Position numbers and translations under genes: made by a program
NCBI GenBank assembly: GCA_032871835.1
Contig: CM065298.1
Span: forward strand, 109,805,476 to 109,869,475
Direction of reading: 5' to 3'
Source of the DNA: Dipteronia dyeriana
Lineage: Eukaryota; Streptophyta; Magnoliopsida; Sapindales; Sapindaceae
Length of the DNA: 64,000 nt
Shown: piece after piece, positions 46,201-57,197 of the stretch
Layout: every line of letters starts with the position of its first letter
How positions within the stretch are numbered: position 1 is the stretch's first letter
The notes under the pieces: model-generated
Databases searched by the model: none
The model's input: only the letters and a program-made list of their open reading frames with translations
What the model was told of the DNA's origin: nothing

Positions 46201-46497
46201 TTTAGTTCACAAGCTTGTTGGTCCAAGATCACTATTATAAGCCCGTTGGACAGAGTGAAAGGGTTAGTGACTGGATGGTGTGATGGGACGTCAGCCTAGG
46301 TTGTAAACCTTCATTCAAGTAGTGGATTTTATGGACCGTGTATGGCTAAGTGGTTAGACAGTGAGTTTTGCCAAGTTGAAGGGTTTCTCACATAAATCAA
46401 ATACTTATGTTTTTATTGTTTTATATTTGATTGAATGCATGACAACTTTGGGTAGTTTCTTGAATATTGATTAAAAAAATTGGTAATTGATTTGATT

Positions 46498-47325
46498 CCA
46501 GTTTACAAGAAGCTTTGGGAACTAGATTGCATTTTAGTATTGCTTTTCACCCGCAGACTGACGGTCAATCGGAGCGTACTATTCAGACATTAGAGGATAT
46601 GCTTCGAGCTTGTGTTATGGATTTCAAAGGTAGTTGGGATGTACATATACCTTTGATAGAATTTGCCTACAATAACAGTTATCAGGCTAGCATCGAAATG
46701 GCACCTTATGAAGCTCTATGGGAGAAAATGCAGAATACCGGTGTGTTGGGATGAAGTAGGCGAGAGAAAGTTATTAGGTCAAGAACTTGTTCAAGTCATG
46801 ACAGAAAAGATTAAAATAATCAGAGACAGACTAAAGGTTGCTCAAGATAGGCAGAAAAGCTATACAGATAAGCGGAGAAGGGAACTTGAATTTAAAGTAG
46901 GTGACTATGTATTCCTACGAATTTTTCCTTGGAAAGGTATACTTCGATTTGGAAGATGTGGTAAGTTAAGTCCACTATACATTGATCCGTATGAGATCAT
47001 TGCCAAAGTAGGAGCAGTGGCATACCGTTTAGCTTTACCTTCCGAGCTTTCAAGAGTTCATGATGTACTTCATGTTTCTATGCTTCGAAAATATATAGTC
47101 GATCCTATGCATATTTTAACCAAACAACCAGTGATGTTAAGAGAAGATATAACTTATGAAGAGGAACCTATTGAGATTCTAGATAGAAAGGAACAAATAT
47201 TACTTACAAAGGTCATTCCTCTTGTAAAAGTGTTGTAGAGAAATCATGCAGTGGAAGAGGCGACTTGGGAACATGAAGATCAGATACGGATTCAGTATCC
47301 CCATCTGTTTTGGCTAAGTAAGTAA
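46498..47325 (+). pseudogene. Integrase/chromodomain-like part of element H, copy 2
   Basis: Duplicate of the 3' part of H pol. It starts within the integrase core after the second Asp and keeps TDGQSERTIQTLE with the catalytic Glu. It carries the same 2-base frameshift as copy 1 (so that lesion is older than the duplication) but lacks copy 1's two TGA stops and 45-base deletion. It reads GDYVFLRIFPWKG and SRVHDVLHVSMLRKYIVDP intact. The frame 46663-47238 is open (191 codons from an ATG in the actual frame) up to a TAG that replaces the TGG of LVKVLWRNH. No LTR-promoter or start supports expression. Confidence 0.85.
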
Positions 47326-47361
47326 ATTTCGAGGACGAAATTCTTATATGGAGGGGTGAAT

Positions 47362-49053
47362 TGTAACACCCATGTCTTTCAGGCCCAATTTGAAAAAAAA
47401 TAAAAATTGGATAAGCTTAAAGTAGAAAAGGCATCAGGTGAGTAAGCCTAAATTATTTGTATGGCTGACAGGAAGCTGTGAGCTTGGTTAATTAGCTCAC
47501 AACTTCAGTTGTGTCCTTCCATAAGTATATATATTGGAGGATAAACGTTGAGAGCTAGAAAGCAGTAGAATCCAGCGGAAGAAAGGAAAGAGAAGAAAGA
47601 AAAGAGAAGGAGAAGTCAGTGAAGCTCTCTCTCATGATTATAGATTTCAGTTGATTCTTCTTTGATATCCAGTTTCTAATTGGATCTTGTGATTGTTAGG
47701 GAAAGAAGACGAAGGGAATCTAGCATATTCAATCTGAATTAAGCTTGACTTCTAAGCTGTGAGTGAATTAAATTTCAGTTTTGTTTTTAACTCAAATTTA
47801 CAGTTTTATGCTTTAATTGCTGCAAATCATTTTAAGCTTTTTATTGCTTTTTATGATTGATGGTGAGTATACAGAGAACTGAAAGTATATATTTTATGCT
47901 TATATTAGCATTCAGAATCAGTATATTCTTTTTATGAATTATCAAGAAGAGATTATGATTTCTATAAAAGCACCATGTATGTACCTTCCCCAGTTATGAT
48001 TATGGTTGGCTTTTTGGGCTGTTCTACACATGTGTATGTCATGAGTCGCTCTGCAAGTGCATGACCAGAGAAAGATTAATTGAGTCGCTCTGCACTTGTA
48101 TGACCAGAGAGTCGCTTTGCCCGAGCATGACCAGAGAAAGAGTAATTGAGTCGCTCTGCACGGGTATGATCAGAAGTTATTCATGACTCGGCGTTTGCTG
48201 GAAGTATTTCGGCTTACGTATTGAGGATATCCCTGGGTATGAAATTTGTGCAGATTAAGATTTTATAAAGTATTTATTCTTGTTCAGCAAAGAGAAGCAT
48301 TCAGTTTATTCAGTTTATTTAGCACGAAAGTAGATATATATTATCTTATACCATGTATTACTGAATGCTTATTGTAAAGTGGTTTAGAAAAGTGTTTTTT
48401 AAAGTTTTCATTCACTCACTGGGCGTTAGCGCTCATCCTTTCACTCTTAAATATATATCCAGGTAGCTGCTCGGTTGTGCGGACTCAGAAGTTTTGAGGT
48501 GGGCCACTCGATGACATCATGAGCATAAAAGTCATGCATTTTAAATTTTCATGTAGATATTTAGAAATATGAGGTCGGCATGGTCGGGACGGTCGGTATG
48601 GTCGGGACGGTAGGCATGGTCGGAACGGTAGGCATGGTCGGGTCGTTAGGCTTGGTCGGGATGGTAGGCATGGTCAGAACATGGTCAAATTTCTACTCGG
48701 TCTGTTCGGCCTACTCGGCCCACATGGCCTATTCGGTCTACTCGGCCTGTTCGGGTTTCTTACTCGGCCTGTTCGGTTTCCCACTCGGGATGGACTGGTT
48801 ACTTAGTTTTTAAAGTGGTCGGTTTTTTGTCCTATCGGTCATTTTTGACAAACTTTTTGTAACGAAATAGTAAAAGAAATTGCAATTATGTACATTTTGT
48901 ACTCTCCAATATTTTCCTTGCATTTATTTATGTTTTAAAAGCGAAGTATTTCCTATGGAAATTTTAGTAGAAAGTTCTTTTATCATGCTAGTAAAAGCTC
49001 AGCCCACAGGGTCTCCCCTGTACTCAAGAGAGGAGTCGGGGTGGGTCCTGTCA
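47362..49053 (+). repeat. LTR of element H, third copy (from tandem duplication)
   Basis: TG...CA ends, again followed by TTTAG (49054-49058). The minisatellite at 48580-48690 is the longest of the three LTRs. Confidence 0.9.
48575..48790 (+). repeat. GTCGG/CTCGG minisatellite in H LTR
   Basis: Two adjoining short-period arrays: about five units of the 18-base GGTAGGCATGGTCGGAAC type, then 9-base units of the TACTCGGCC type. Homologous arrays at 39990-40140 and 45695-45925 differ in unit number. They create ORFs rich in MVGTVG that I regard as non-coding. Confidence 0.85.
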
Positions 49054-49350
49054 TTTAGTGCACAAGCTTGTTGGTCCAAGATCACTATTATAAGCCCGTT
49101 GGACAGAGTGAAAGGGTTAGTGACTGGATGGTGTGATGGGACGTCAGCCTAGGTTGTAAACCTTCATTCAAGTAGTGGATTTTATGGACCGTGTATGGCT
49201 AAGTGGTTAGACAGTGAGTTTTGCCAAGTTGAAGGGTTTCTCACATAAATCAAATACTTATGTTTTTATTGTTTTATATTTGATTGAATGCTTGACAACT
49301 TTGGGTAGTTTCTTGAATATTGATTAAAAAAATTGGTAATTGATTTGATT

Positions 49351-49983
49351 AAAACCTATTCACCCCCGTCTAGGTTTATTAGACATTCACATTCTAGGGA
49401 ATTTCAAATACGATCAACGGAGAATACGGAAGAAGGGTAACACGACTCCAACAAGTTAGAGTTTTATTTAATTACGGAAATTTCATTTACTTATACATAA
49501 AGAATTAGGGTTCCCTGCTAGTATAAATAGGTCCAAATAACACCCACAAAATGGCGAAAATCAATTAGAAATAGAGAGAGGAAAGAAAACAGAATTTGAG
49601 TGTGTAATTTTCAACCAACTTAGTGAATTTCTTTCTCTCGCCGTTATCGACAACAGTGGATGTTTCCCCGTATTGGGATTTTACCACGTAATAATCTCAC
49701 AGCTTGTTTATTTTATGTTTATTTTAATCTGCGGATTAATTATTTCCTTGAAGCAATTGTTCGACGGGTGATTAATCTAAAAATCACGGTCAACAACTCT
49801 CAATCATGTCTCTATTTAATACCAGTTGAGATTACATGGTATAATGCAGCCGAATATTAGATACATTGATGACGTGATACGAACACACATCAGTTAAGAA
49901 TTTCTTGCAGCTTAGAATTTTTTATGTAAAACCCCAAATCTGAGACATAACGAACCGGGATGTTACGTGATTCAAAACTTATA
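49351..49983. other. G1 end followed by LTR debris
   Basis: G1 ends by about 49375. From 49400 to 49795 the sequence looks like the 3' portion of an LTR related in layout to A/C: TATAAATAGG at 49522-49531, GTGGATGTTTCCCCG near 49657, TTTTACCACGTAA and the end CACGGTCAACA at 49795. From 49796 to 49975 the reverse complement begins GTAACATCCCGG, like the start of a chromovirus LTR on the minus strand. Neither fragment has a second end. No gene is seen. Confidence 0.45.
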
Positions 49984-50289
49984 AAAACCTTATTTCTATA
50001 AATATTCACTATTGTAAAGTCTTCATTTATTGATTGGCTTATTTCGTGAACAAACCACATTTTTGGGGTTTTATGTAAGGGTCGTTTAGGCTCTCAACCT
50101 CAAAAAAATAAGCACCAAAGGTATATTTCTTGTGCTAACTTGCTTTGAAGAGATATAGTTGCACACACTCACAACTCATGCATATTTCTTATTCGTATAT
50201 GTTGTGTGTTTATATGAGTGTGCATTCATGTTTTGATAACTCTTCTTGCATGTTTATATTTATCACATCTTTACATTTGTATTGACATG
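49984..50289 (+). repeat. Repeat G2, part left of element C
   Basis: Similar to G1 at 37232-37450. It ends in TGTATTGACATG, where ACATG (50285-50289) is the target duplication of C. The repeat resumes at 62396. Confidence 0.65.
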
Positions 50290-51165
50290 TGTTGACGTCG
50301 ATTTTTTGATTATGCCAAAAAGGCCAACAAGGATTGGATTTCGGCTATTGAATTAAAGAGAAATAGATGCAGAGAGAGTAACAAAGACAAGTTTTACGTG
50401 GTAAAACTCCGATGGCCGGAGAAACATCCATGGGTGGTTGAAGGATCAACCAAGCCAAAATCCACTAAGAGAATAAGATGTTTACAAACTCTCGATCTCT
50501 CTTTTTTCTCTCTGTATTTACTATAATTGCTGTATGCTATATTGCATATCCCTTTTGGAGCCAGATTATGGGTCTATTTATATGCTTATAGAACCCTAAT
50601 CTACTTTGTACAAGTAATACAAGATCTTTGTATTTAATTGTGATTCGGTTACTTGCTTAAGGTTGATTTGTCTTCTTTCCTATTTCGGAGTCTCTTATAG
50701 AAATCGAGTGGGATTCTAGTAGTGTAGTTCAATTTGGACTTGTTTCCTTATAAGAATGTAGTCTTCGTAAAGAAATCAAGTTATTTCCTGATTGGGGACT
50801 CTGCTAACTTAATGTTCCATTTTATTTGGGATTCCTTCCTGATGGGTATCTTCATGTATTTAATGACTTAATCCGTGTGAAATAAGCACCAAGTTCTTAC
50901 TCGAGTCGTATTCATTCCCTAGTAAGAGTAATACCTGATGGTCCCGAGTAGCGTCATTTGAGCACGAGTGGAAGCGTTGTTTTAACCAGTCCCGAGTGTT
51001 GTTAACTGATCCCTAGTAGGTTTCATTATATATATGCTTACTCGGGCTTTTCTTCTCTCTAATGATGCCTCGTAGGATATTTTTTGAGTGCCATTTGGGC
51101 GTCCACCTGGCTATTTTCTCCTTCCTGTCAATAACGTGTATGCTTGGTAAAATTCACATACAACA
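50290..51165 (-). repeat. 3' LTR of element C
   Basis: On the + strand it runs TGTTGACGTCG to CACATACAACA. It matches 61519-62395 throughout and is also similar to the A LTR. Confidence 0.95.
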
Positions 51166-51179
51166 ATACCCCCTAAAAA
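51166..51179 (-). promoter_or_regulatory. Polypurine tract of element C
   Basis: On the minus strand TTTTTAGGGGGTAT is followed directly by the LTR start TGTTGTATGTG. Confidence 0.85.
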
Positions 51180-51654
51180 TATTTTTGCCGAGTAAATTTC
51201 ATTTCGGGCAAGAGTATTTTAATCGTCTTAATTTTCACTTGTCAGAATAGCCATCTTGTCATAATGGTGTGTCTTAATGGCGACCCTGTAATTTCGATTC
51301 GCTTCATCACGCGAGATCTTAAATGATAGCGACGTTTTGAAGTTCTGACGGTTGAGGGCTACTTCCTGTTTTGACACACGTCCCTTGTCTCTTCGTTTTT
51401 CAATATCATTTATGAAAAATGATTTTTTGCATTTCCCCAAACGCCTCCTACGTCATCGAGTTTTGTCATAAATTGTTTCCTGCTTTGAAATCCTAGGGTT
51501 TCACGCCATCTCATCTTTAAATTTCTCGCTAGACATTGTTGGTTTATTCTCAAAAATTCAGCAGAAGTTCCTTTAGACTCAGATTTCTTTATCCAGAAGT
51601 TCATGATTCTCCGCCTGAAGATCTTGCATCCATCTCAATTAAAGGTTAGTTTTA
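51180..51654 (+). other. Upstream region of the C antisense gene
   Basis: No coding region is supported. It probably contains the promoter and 5' leader of the + strand gene starting at 51655. No clear TATA word was found. Confidence 0.4.
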
Positions 51655-52792
51655 ATGGGGCCATCTTCCCGCCATCGTCTCTTTAAAATCGCTTTTGATG
51701 CATTAGAACGTGGGGATTTCCAGTTAGTATCTTGCATTAAACGATTACCGGGGGATATCCCAATAGATGAACCTCCATTCTTAGAGGTTGATGTTTCTGG
51801 GCTTCACCCTGACGTCGCTTTTAGCCCTCTATCGAGTTCTCCATCTAGTTCTGATTCTGATATTTCTGATCACAGGGTATCTTTTCGAAGGATGGGTAAA
51901 CATCAAAGCAAAAGTATGGTATACAAGCATGGCTCGGGCAGCGTTCAGACCAGGGAACAGATTGTTAACGAGGGTGACGTTGATGAAATGCACAAGACGT
52001 CTCGTCATTTGTTTTCTGATACTCACCCGAGTGGCTATTATACTGAGCCGAATGTGGTCGGGCCAGCTGAGATAGAAAAATATCGCTCCCCATTCGACTT
52101 GCCCGACTCAGTCACTTTGGTTCCTGCGGGGGATAGAGCCATATGGAATCCTCCTGAGGGCATGGTCGCGATTTACGGATCGATGCTTTGCTGCGGTGTC
52201 ACACTTCCCCTTCAGCCTTTTATTGCCTGGTTTTTGGCTAAAGCAGGGATAGCCCCAGCTCAGTTGGCCCCGAATAGTTACAAAGCCTTGATGTGTATGT
52301 GGCACATGTTCAGTCGAATGAACCTTTCACCGTCTTCCCCGAATGAAATCAGGCATTTCTTTGCGTTGAGGCAGGTTAGCAGAACGGGGACCTATTTTCT
52401 TGCATCTACTTCTTCGGATGGTTGGGTCCCCAAAGAAGCACAGGCGAATCGGATCGATGCTTTTGATAACCCAAAAAAGAAGGGTTTCATATGGGGATTC
52501 CCTACATCCAACAAATTTTGGAAGAACAGTTGGTTTTTTGCTGGAGGGGATCTCGGGCTTGATATCAATGTTCAATCTGGTTATTCCCAAATGGTGTTGA
52601 GTGTTCCCCGCTTCTTTTGTTCCCCCGAAGTGTGGAACAAGAAAACAATTGACTATAGTGATTCAGAGCAGAAGGGGCTGACTCGGGCAGCAGTTCGTAC
52701 TCTAGAAAAGAGGAGCAAGAGCTATCTTTTCAAAGAGGATGACTTGATAAAGCTCGGCTTCTTCAGACAGATTTCGGGGCATTGCAGGCGAT
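51655..52792 (+). CDS. Exon 1 of C antisense gene, intact 379 codons
   Basis: The longest uninterrupted reading frame in the window. It starts at ATG 51655 (MGPSSRHRLFKIAFDALERG), has a Ser/Asp-rich stretch near residues 55-75, and then the core: CCGVTLPLQPFIAWFLAKAG, APAQLAPNSYKALMCMWHMF, EIRHFFALRQ, KKGFIWGFPTSNKFWKNSWF and SVPRFFCSPEVWNKKT. These conserved hydrophobic/aromatic blocks match the D copy and are typical of the plant family annotated as putative gypsy type transposon. No catalytic motif is apparent. Unspliced translation would stop three codons into intron 1 (TAA at 52798), giving 381 residues. Confidence 0.75.
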
Positions 52793-52858
52793 GTAAGTAA
52801 CCCAGCACCCATTCTGTTGTATTTTTTTTTTAACATAATTAATTAATTTTTTTTTTAG
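52793..52858 (+). other. Intron 1 of C antisense gene (66 bp)
   Basis: GTAAGTAACCC...TTTTTTTTTAG, very T-rich at its 3' end. Phase 1. Splicing joins HCRR to LFDSDVVSDL. The equivalent D intron is at the same protein position and phase. Confidence 0.8.
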
Positions 52859-53696
52859 TGTTTGATTCGGACGTTGTCAGCGATCTTCAAGCTCCCCAGG
52901 TGAAGGCGATTCTACAAGCGAGTAGAAAGGAGGCTTCCCGTCAGGGTGATGAGGGTATTACTCCACCCGAGCCTGATGAGGAAACTGATATTGCTGAGCA
53001 ATTTCCTGAGTGCATTGATCTGGAAACTCAGCCTTCTACTTAAGATTTTGTTGGTCCAAGTGGCCAAGGTGAATCGACTGACACCCAACTACCTGAAAAT
53101 AGGGAGAGGCAGTATGAGGATCCAGGTGAAAAGCCTGTCGGAAGGTTTGAAGCTGGCGATAGCGGTAACGTCTTAAAGGATCAAGTGCCTGCTGGTGCAG
53201 AATTCTTTGAGTCTTTTCATGACGATCTGTAGAAAGATCCTGCTGCTGATCTTAACTTCCACCGTTCTCGGGGTGAGAATCGAAAGGCAGTTAGTTCGCT
53301 GTCTCGTCCTCTCAAAGTTCCTCGGGTAGTCTCATTCATTGACTGCAGGGACGAAGATGTTGCCGATGAGATTGCCCCGAGTGTTGGTGCTGGAACATCA
53401 GTAGATGCAGCCATTTTAGAACCAAGTAGGGCTTCTTCTACCCCCGAAGTTAGAGATATGGGGACTGAACCTTCGGGGGTTCTTTCTCCATCCTTAGAGC
53501 CGAATAGAGCTTCTCCTGCCCTGAGTCTGGAAATCTGAGAGCTGAACCCTCGGGGGTTCCTTTATTCCTTTCTTTCCAAGATATGTTACAGAAGATGTCC
53601 TCTGGTCGGGCTTATATCGGGGAGGACCGCTGGAGCGGTTTTAGAGATGGTTCACTAACCGAACGTCTCCAAAACATTTTCAACGGCGCATCTTAT

Positions 53697-53776
53697 GTAA
53701 GTTAAATCTGACTCAGTTAATTCTGACTCCTTTATTATTTCGCTTCTGCTGGATTTCTAAGTATATTCCTTTACAG
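53697..53776 (+). other. Intron 2 of C antisense gene (80 bp)
   Basis: GTAAGTTAAATC...TTCCTTTACAG, phase 0, joining IFNGASY to MVVEFAELVQ. The D counterpart joins IIFNNGVF to VMEELARAL. Confidence 0.8.
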
Positions 53777-54628
53777 ATGGTGGTCGAATTTGCTGAGCTT
53801 GTTCAGACGTAACAATGTCAAGCCGATCGGATAAGGCGTCTAGAGGCTCAGCTAAAGGCAAGTGAGGAGGGTCGTGCTCGAACTGTGCAGGCTTATCAGC
53901 AGGAGGTCGGCTCTGTACAGATATTTGCCGACCACTGTCTGGCGAAGCAGGTTGAAGCCGAGGACAAGGCATCTCTGGCATAGGAGAAAGTTGCATTGCT
54001 TCAAAATCTTCTTTCTTCTGCTGAAGAATCCATGCTTAAGGCCGAGCAGGAGGCGGAGCAGGCGAAGTCGACTTATGACCAAAAAATTAAAGATCTGGAG
54101 CGCCAAGTGCTGACAGTTGAATCCCTTTCCCGAGAGGCCAGGTTGGAACTGGAAGTCCAAGGGGTGGATCGTTTTAAAAGATTCCCTGCTTACAATGCTC
54201 TACTTCTTCAGGAATTTCAACGTGGGCTAGTTTCGGCCGGCGAGTTCTTCAAAGTCAAGAATAGGGCGATCGAGAAAGCCCATGCTAATTGGGAGCTGTC
54301 AATCAAACACCATTTTGACCGGTCGTTGGAATCTCTTCGGATTTAGATGAAGGAATGGAGAGCCTATTGTCGTAGTCAAGGCAAAGAGACCTATCTTATG
54401 CATTTAGAGATTCTGTCTGAGCATTCTCTCTCGACTTTTTACTCGAGTCAAGAGTCGGTTGAGGGTGTAGTCCCGGATGTCGGGCCAGTCCCGGGTAAAG
54501 ATTACAGCCAGTGGAGGGATGATACTGTCGTCGATATTACTTGGCCGTCTAATGAGATCCTGCTTCGTGAATACGAAATGGTGCCAGATCCGAGTATTGG
54601 CAAAGGCTCGAAATCCTCGCAACCTTAA

Positions 54629-55812
54629 TTTTGTAGATTTGTAGAAGATTCTGATTCTTTATTTTTTAATTGTAAAGAACCAATCTTTGAACTGTAACCA
54701 TTCTTTTAAGAGCAATAAAATTCAATTTTGTTCTGAGTTGAATGGTTTTGGTATATTTTTTGTTGATTGTTGCCGAGTGTTGTATTAAACTGGCTGATGG
54801 TCGGGTAACTTAACCGAGTATCTTATTAAACCGGTTGTTACCCGAATAACTTTGATTGCCAAGTACCGTATTAAACTGGCTTCACGTTCGGGTAACTTAA
54901 CCGAGTATCTTATTAAACCGGTTGTTACTCGAATGTTTTCAATTGCTAAGTATCTTATTAAACTGGCTTCTTCGATGTTCGGGTAACTTAACCGAGTATC
55001 TTTTTAAACCGGTCGTTACCTGAATGACTTCAATTGCCAAGTATCTTATTAAACTGACTTCTTCGATGTTCGGGTAACTTAACCGAGTATCTTATTAAAC
55101 CAGTCGTTACCCGAATGACTTCAATTGCCAAGTATCTTATTAAACTGGCTCTTTCGATGTTCGGGTAACTTAACCGAGTATCTTATTAAACCGGTCGTTA
55201 CCCGAATGACTTCAATTGCCAAGTATCTTATTAAACTGGCTCTTTATTATTAATCGAGTCATCTTGAAACAGGCAGGTTTGCACTTGTGTTTCATACCCG
55301 ATTGCTACCCGAACATTACATCAAGCTCATCATGATCATACGTTCGAGTCCTTATGCAATACCAAGGACGTCTCCCCAGTTTTTATGCGTAAGGTTTTGC
55401 CGAATCGTTGAGCTCCTTTTTTTTAAAAAAGTTGCTTCAACACAGCTACGCATTTCACAGGAATTTCTCCCGATAGCGTCCCGAGCATTTTTCTAAAGTC
55501 TGGTGCATCGGGTTTGCCTTTTTACAAAGGTTATTGTGACCCTGCTCGGCTGGCATGCTCCTACGAGCTTCTCCGCCCATTCGGGATTTGATGGTCCCGA
55601 GAATTCTATTTGTTTGTTCTTATTATCATGCTCTGCTTCCATATGTTCTTATTATCATATACCTTTTTTTGAAATCCCGAACTAGATGTTATCCTTTCTA
55701 AAATTCCAAGTAATTTTATTTATTACTGCAAAAAAATTGACAGATTTAAATTACAGTTTAATAATTATCTTACCAATAAAAGAATAAAATATTCAATATT
55801 AATATATATATT
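54629..55812. other. Gap between convergent genes in C
   Basis: No gene is supported. It contains an AATAAA signal for the antisense gene at 54715-54720 and the 91-bp tandem array. The right part (55250-55812) is unique and non-coding, with pol ending at 55813. Confidence 0.6.
54778..55250 (+). repeat. 91-bp tandem array in element C
   Basis: Five copies plus partial ends start with GTTCGGGTAACTTAACCGAG at about 54799, 54886, 54977, 55068 and 55159, so the period is 91 (87 for the first). Each unit consists of two related halves of about 45 bases, both containing AAGTATCTTATTAAAC-like or GAGTATCTTATTAAAC words. It lies exactly between the 3' ends of the two convergent genes. Confidence 0.9.
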
Positions 55813-57190
55813 TTAAGGATAAAAAATCTTCAAATATTGGCCATTGCATGGTCGGGATAACACCCCTCCATTGGGTCGAGCAATCCAATAAGCTCCATGG
55901 CCAGCTATCCCTTCGATCTTGTATGGACCTTCCCATTTGTCAGCCAGGGATCCCGCGGCTCTATTTTTTGTGTTCAGTGACACTTTTCTGAGCATCAGGT
56001 CTCCTAACTGAAATTTCCTGATCGGAACACGAGAGTTGTAGTGGCGAGCCACTCTTTGTTGATAGGCTGTATTTCTTATTCTGGACTTTTCCCTTTTTTC
56101 TTCCAGCTCATCCAAACTTTGTAGCAGCGTATCAACATTTTGTTCTTCATCGTATAGCCTGACCCGGGGGGACGCATACGATGTTTCTATGGGGATGGCA
56201 GCTTCTGTTCCGAACGCTAGGGTGAACAGAGTTTCTTCTGTTGAAGTCCTTGCTGTCGTCCGATATGCCCATAATACTTCAGGAAGCTTTTCAACCCAGC
56301 TTCCTTTTTTGTCATCTAACTTTGCTTTAATGGTGTGCTTGATAATTTTACTTACTGGTTCTACTTGCCCGTTTGTTTGTGGATAAGCTGGTGTCGCATA
56401 GTAATTAGCAATATGATAATTCTCGCACAACTGTCTGAACTTTTGGTTATCAAACTGAGTGCCATTGTAGGTGATTATAGTGTCCGAAACTCCAAACCTA
56501 TAAAGTATGTTTTTCTTTACAAAATTTATGGTGTTGGCTTTCGTGATATGCACCATCGCTTCAGCTTCTGCCCATTTTGTGAAATAATCGACAGCTACTA
56601 TGGTGTGCTTCGCTCCACCCCCTGTCCTAGCTGGCATTGGCCCGATCAGGTCTAGGCCCCACATGGTGAATGGCCATGCGGCAGTGAGATTTCTGAGCTT
56701 TTCTAGGGGTTGTCGGATATCGTTGGCAATTCTTTGACAGGTGTTGCAACTTTCTGACCATTGTTGTGCATCTGAGAAAAGTGTAGGCCAATAATAGCCT
56801 TGCTTGAGCACCTTATGCGCCAGACTCCTACCCTAGTGTGGTTCCCGCAAACTCTTTCGTGGATCACTTGAAGTATTCGATGTGCATCTTCTTCCGGTAT
56901 ACATCTCTGGAGAGCTCGAGAAAACCCTCTTTTGTATAATTCTCCTCCGATCATGGTATACCTAGCCGATCGATACCTGATGAGCTTTGCTAATACCGGA
57001 TCTTTCGGGAGCATGCCTTCTTCCAGGAACCTTCTCAGTTGGACCATCCAACCGTCTTGCGGTGTTCGGATTTCTAAAATTTCCAAATGCTTAGGTTCAG
57101 CTGTACTCGGTTTAAGGAGGTGTACGACTGGAATGGTTTTAGGTCTGATTAAGGTTGTTGCTGACGCTAATTTAGATAAAGAGTCTGCCT
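55813..57190 (-). pseudogene. Integrase of element C (frameshift, mutated catalytic Asp)
   Basis: Minus-strand pieces 57086-56703 (N-terminal, ARYTMIGGELYKRGFSRALQRC and HERVCGNHT) and 56811-55813 (332 codons) overlap in different frames because of a one-base loss near 56835. The core shows WGLDLIGP with the first Asp and NGQVE with the Glu, but the second motif reads ITYNGTQFDN: the codon at 56467-56469 is TAC (Tyr) where the family has Asp. The C-terminal part has RKFQLGDLMLRKV and ADKWEGPYKIEG and ends LKIFYP. The HHCC region keeps SCNTCQ. The enzyme would be inactive. Confidence 0.9.
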
Positions 57191-57197
57191 TTTCATT

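Larger units (their letters stand above)
43688..49350 (+). repeat. 2.8-kb tandem duplication covering H integrase end, LTR and flank
   Basis: Copy 1 is 43688-46497 and copy 2 is 46498-49350. Each holds the integrase 3' part (starting CCAGTTTACAAGAAGC), polypurine tract, an LTR, TTTAG and about 292 bases of flanking G1 DNA ending TTGATTTGATT. At the inner junction TTGATT is joined to CCAGTTTAC; at the outer end it runs into AAAACCTATTCACCC. Because flanking host DNA is included, this is a segmental duplication after insertion, not a second insertion. Confidence 0.92.
51655..54628 (+). pseudogene. Spliced antisense gene of element C (putative gypsy-type transposon protein)
   Basis: A gene on the strand opposite to C gag-pol and convergent with it. 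Exon 1 is 51655-52792, intron 1 52793-52858, exon 2 52859-53696, intron 2 53697-53776, exon 3 53777-54628. Exon 1 encodes a domain like the Pfam putative gypsy type transposon family. Exon 2 is acidic and low in complexity, with repeated PSGVLSPSLEPNRAS-like phrases. Exon 3 is predicted coiled coil (LLSSAEESMLKAEQEAEQ...) followed by a conserved KEWRAYCRSQGKETYLMHLE region and ends SKGSKSSQP-like at 54628. Exon 1 is intact, but exons 2 and 3 hold about seven in-frame stops, most explicable as CAA/CAG to TAA/TAG. Function is unknown. Extra ORFs, sense or antisense, are known in Tat elements. Confidence 0.8.

Noticed and set aside
46498..49053. Second independent insertion of element H
   Set aside because: The flanking 292 bases including TTTAG are duplicated as well, which a new insertion would not do. 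It is a tandem duplication.
51655..54628. Antisense gene as a DNA-transposon transposase
   Set aside because: The family name in databases contains the word transposon, but I see no DDE or other catalytic motif, no TIRs around it, and it sits in a fixed place in two Tat families.
54778..55250. CRISPR-like array
   Set aside because: Units are contiguous 91-mers without unique spacers, in a plant retroelement.
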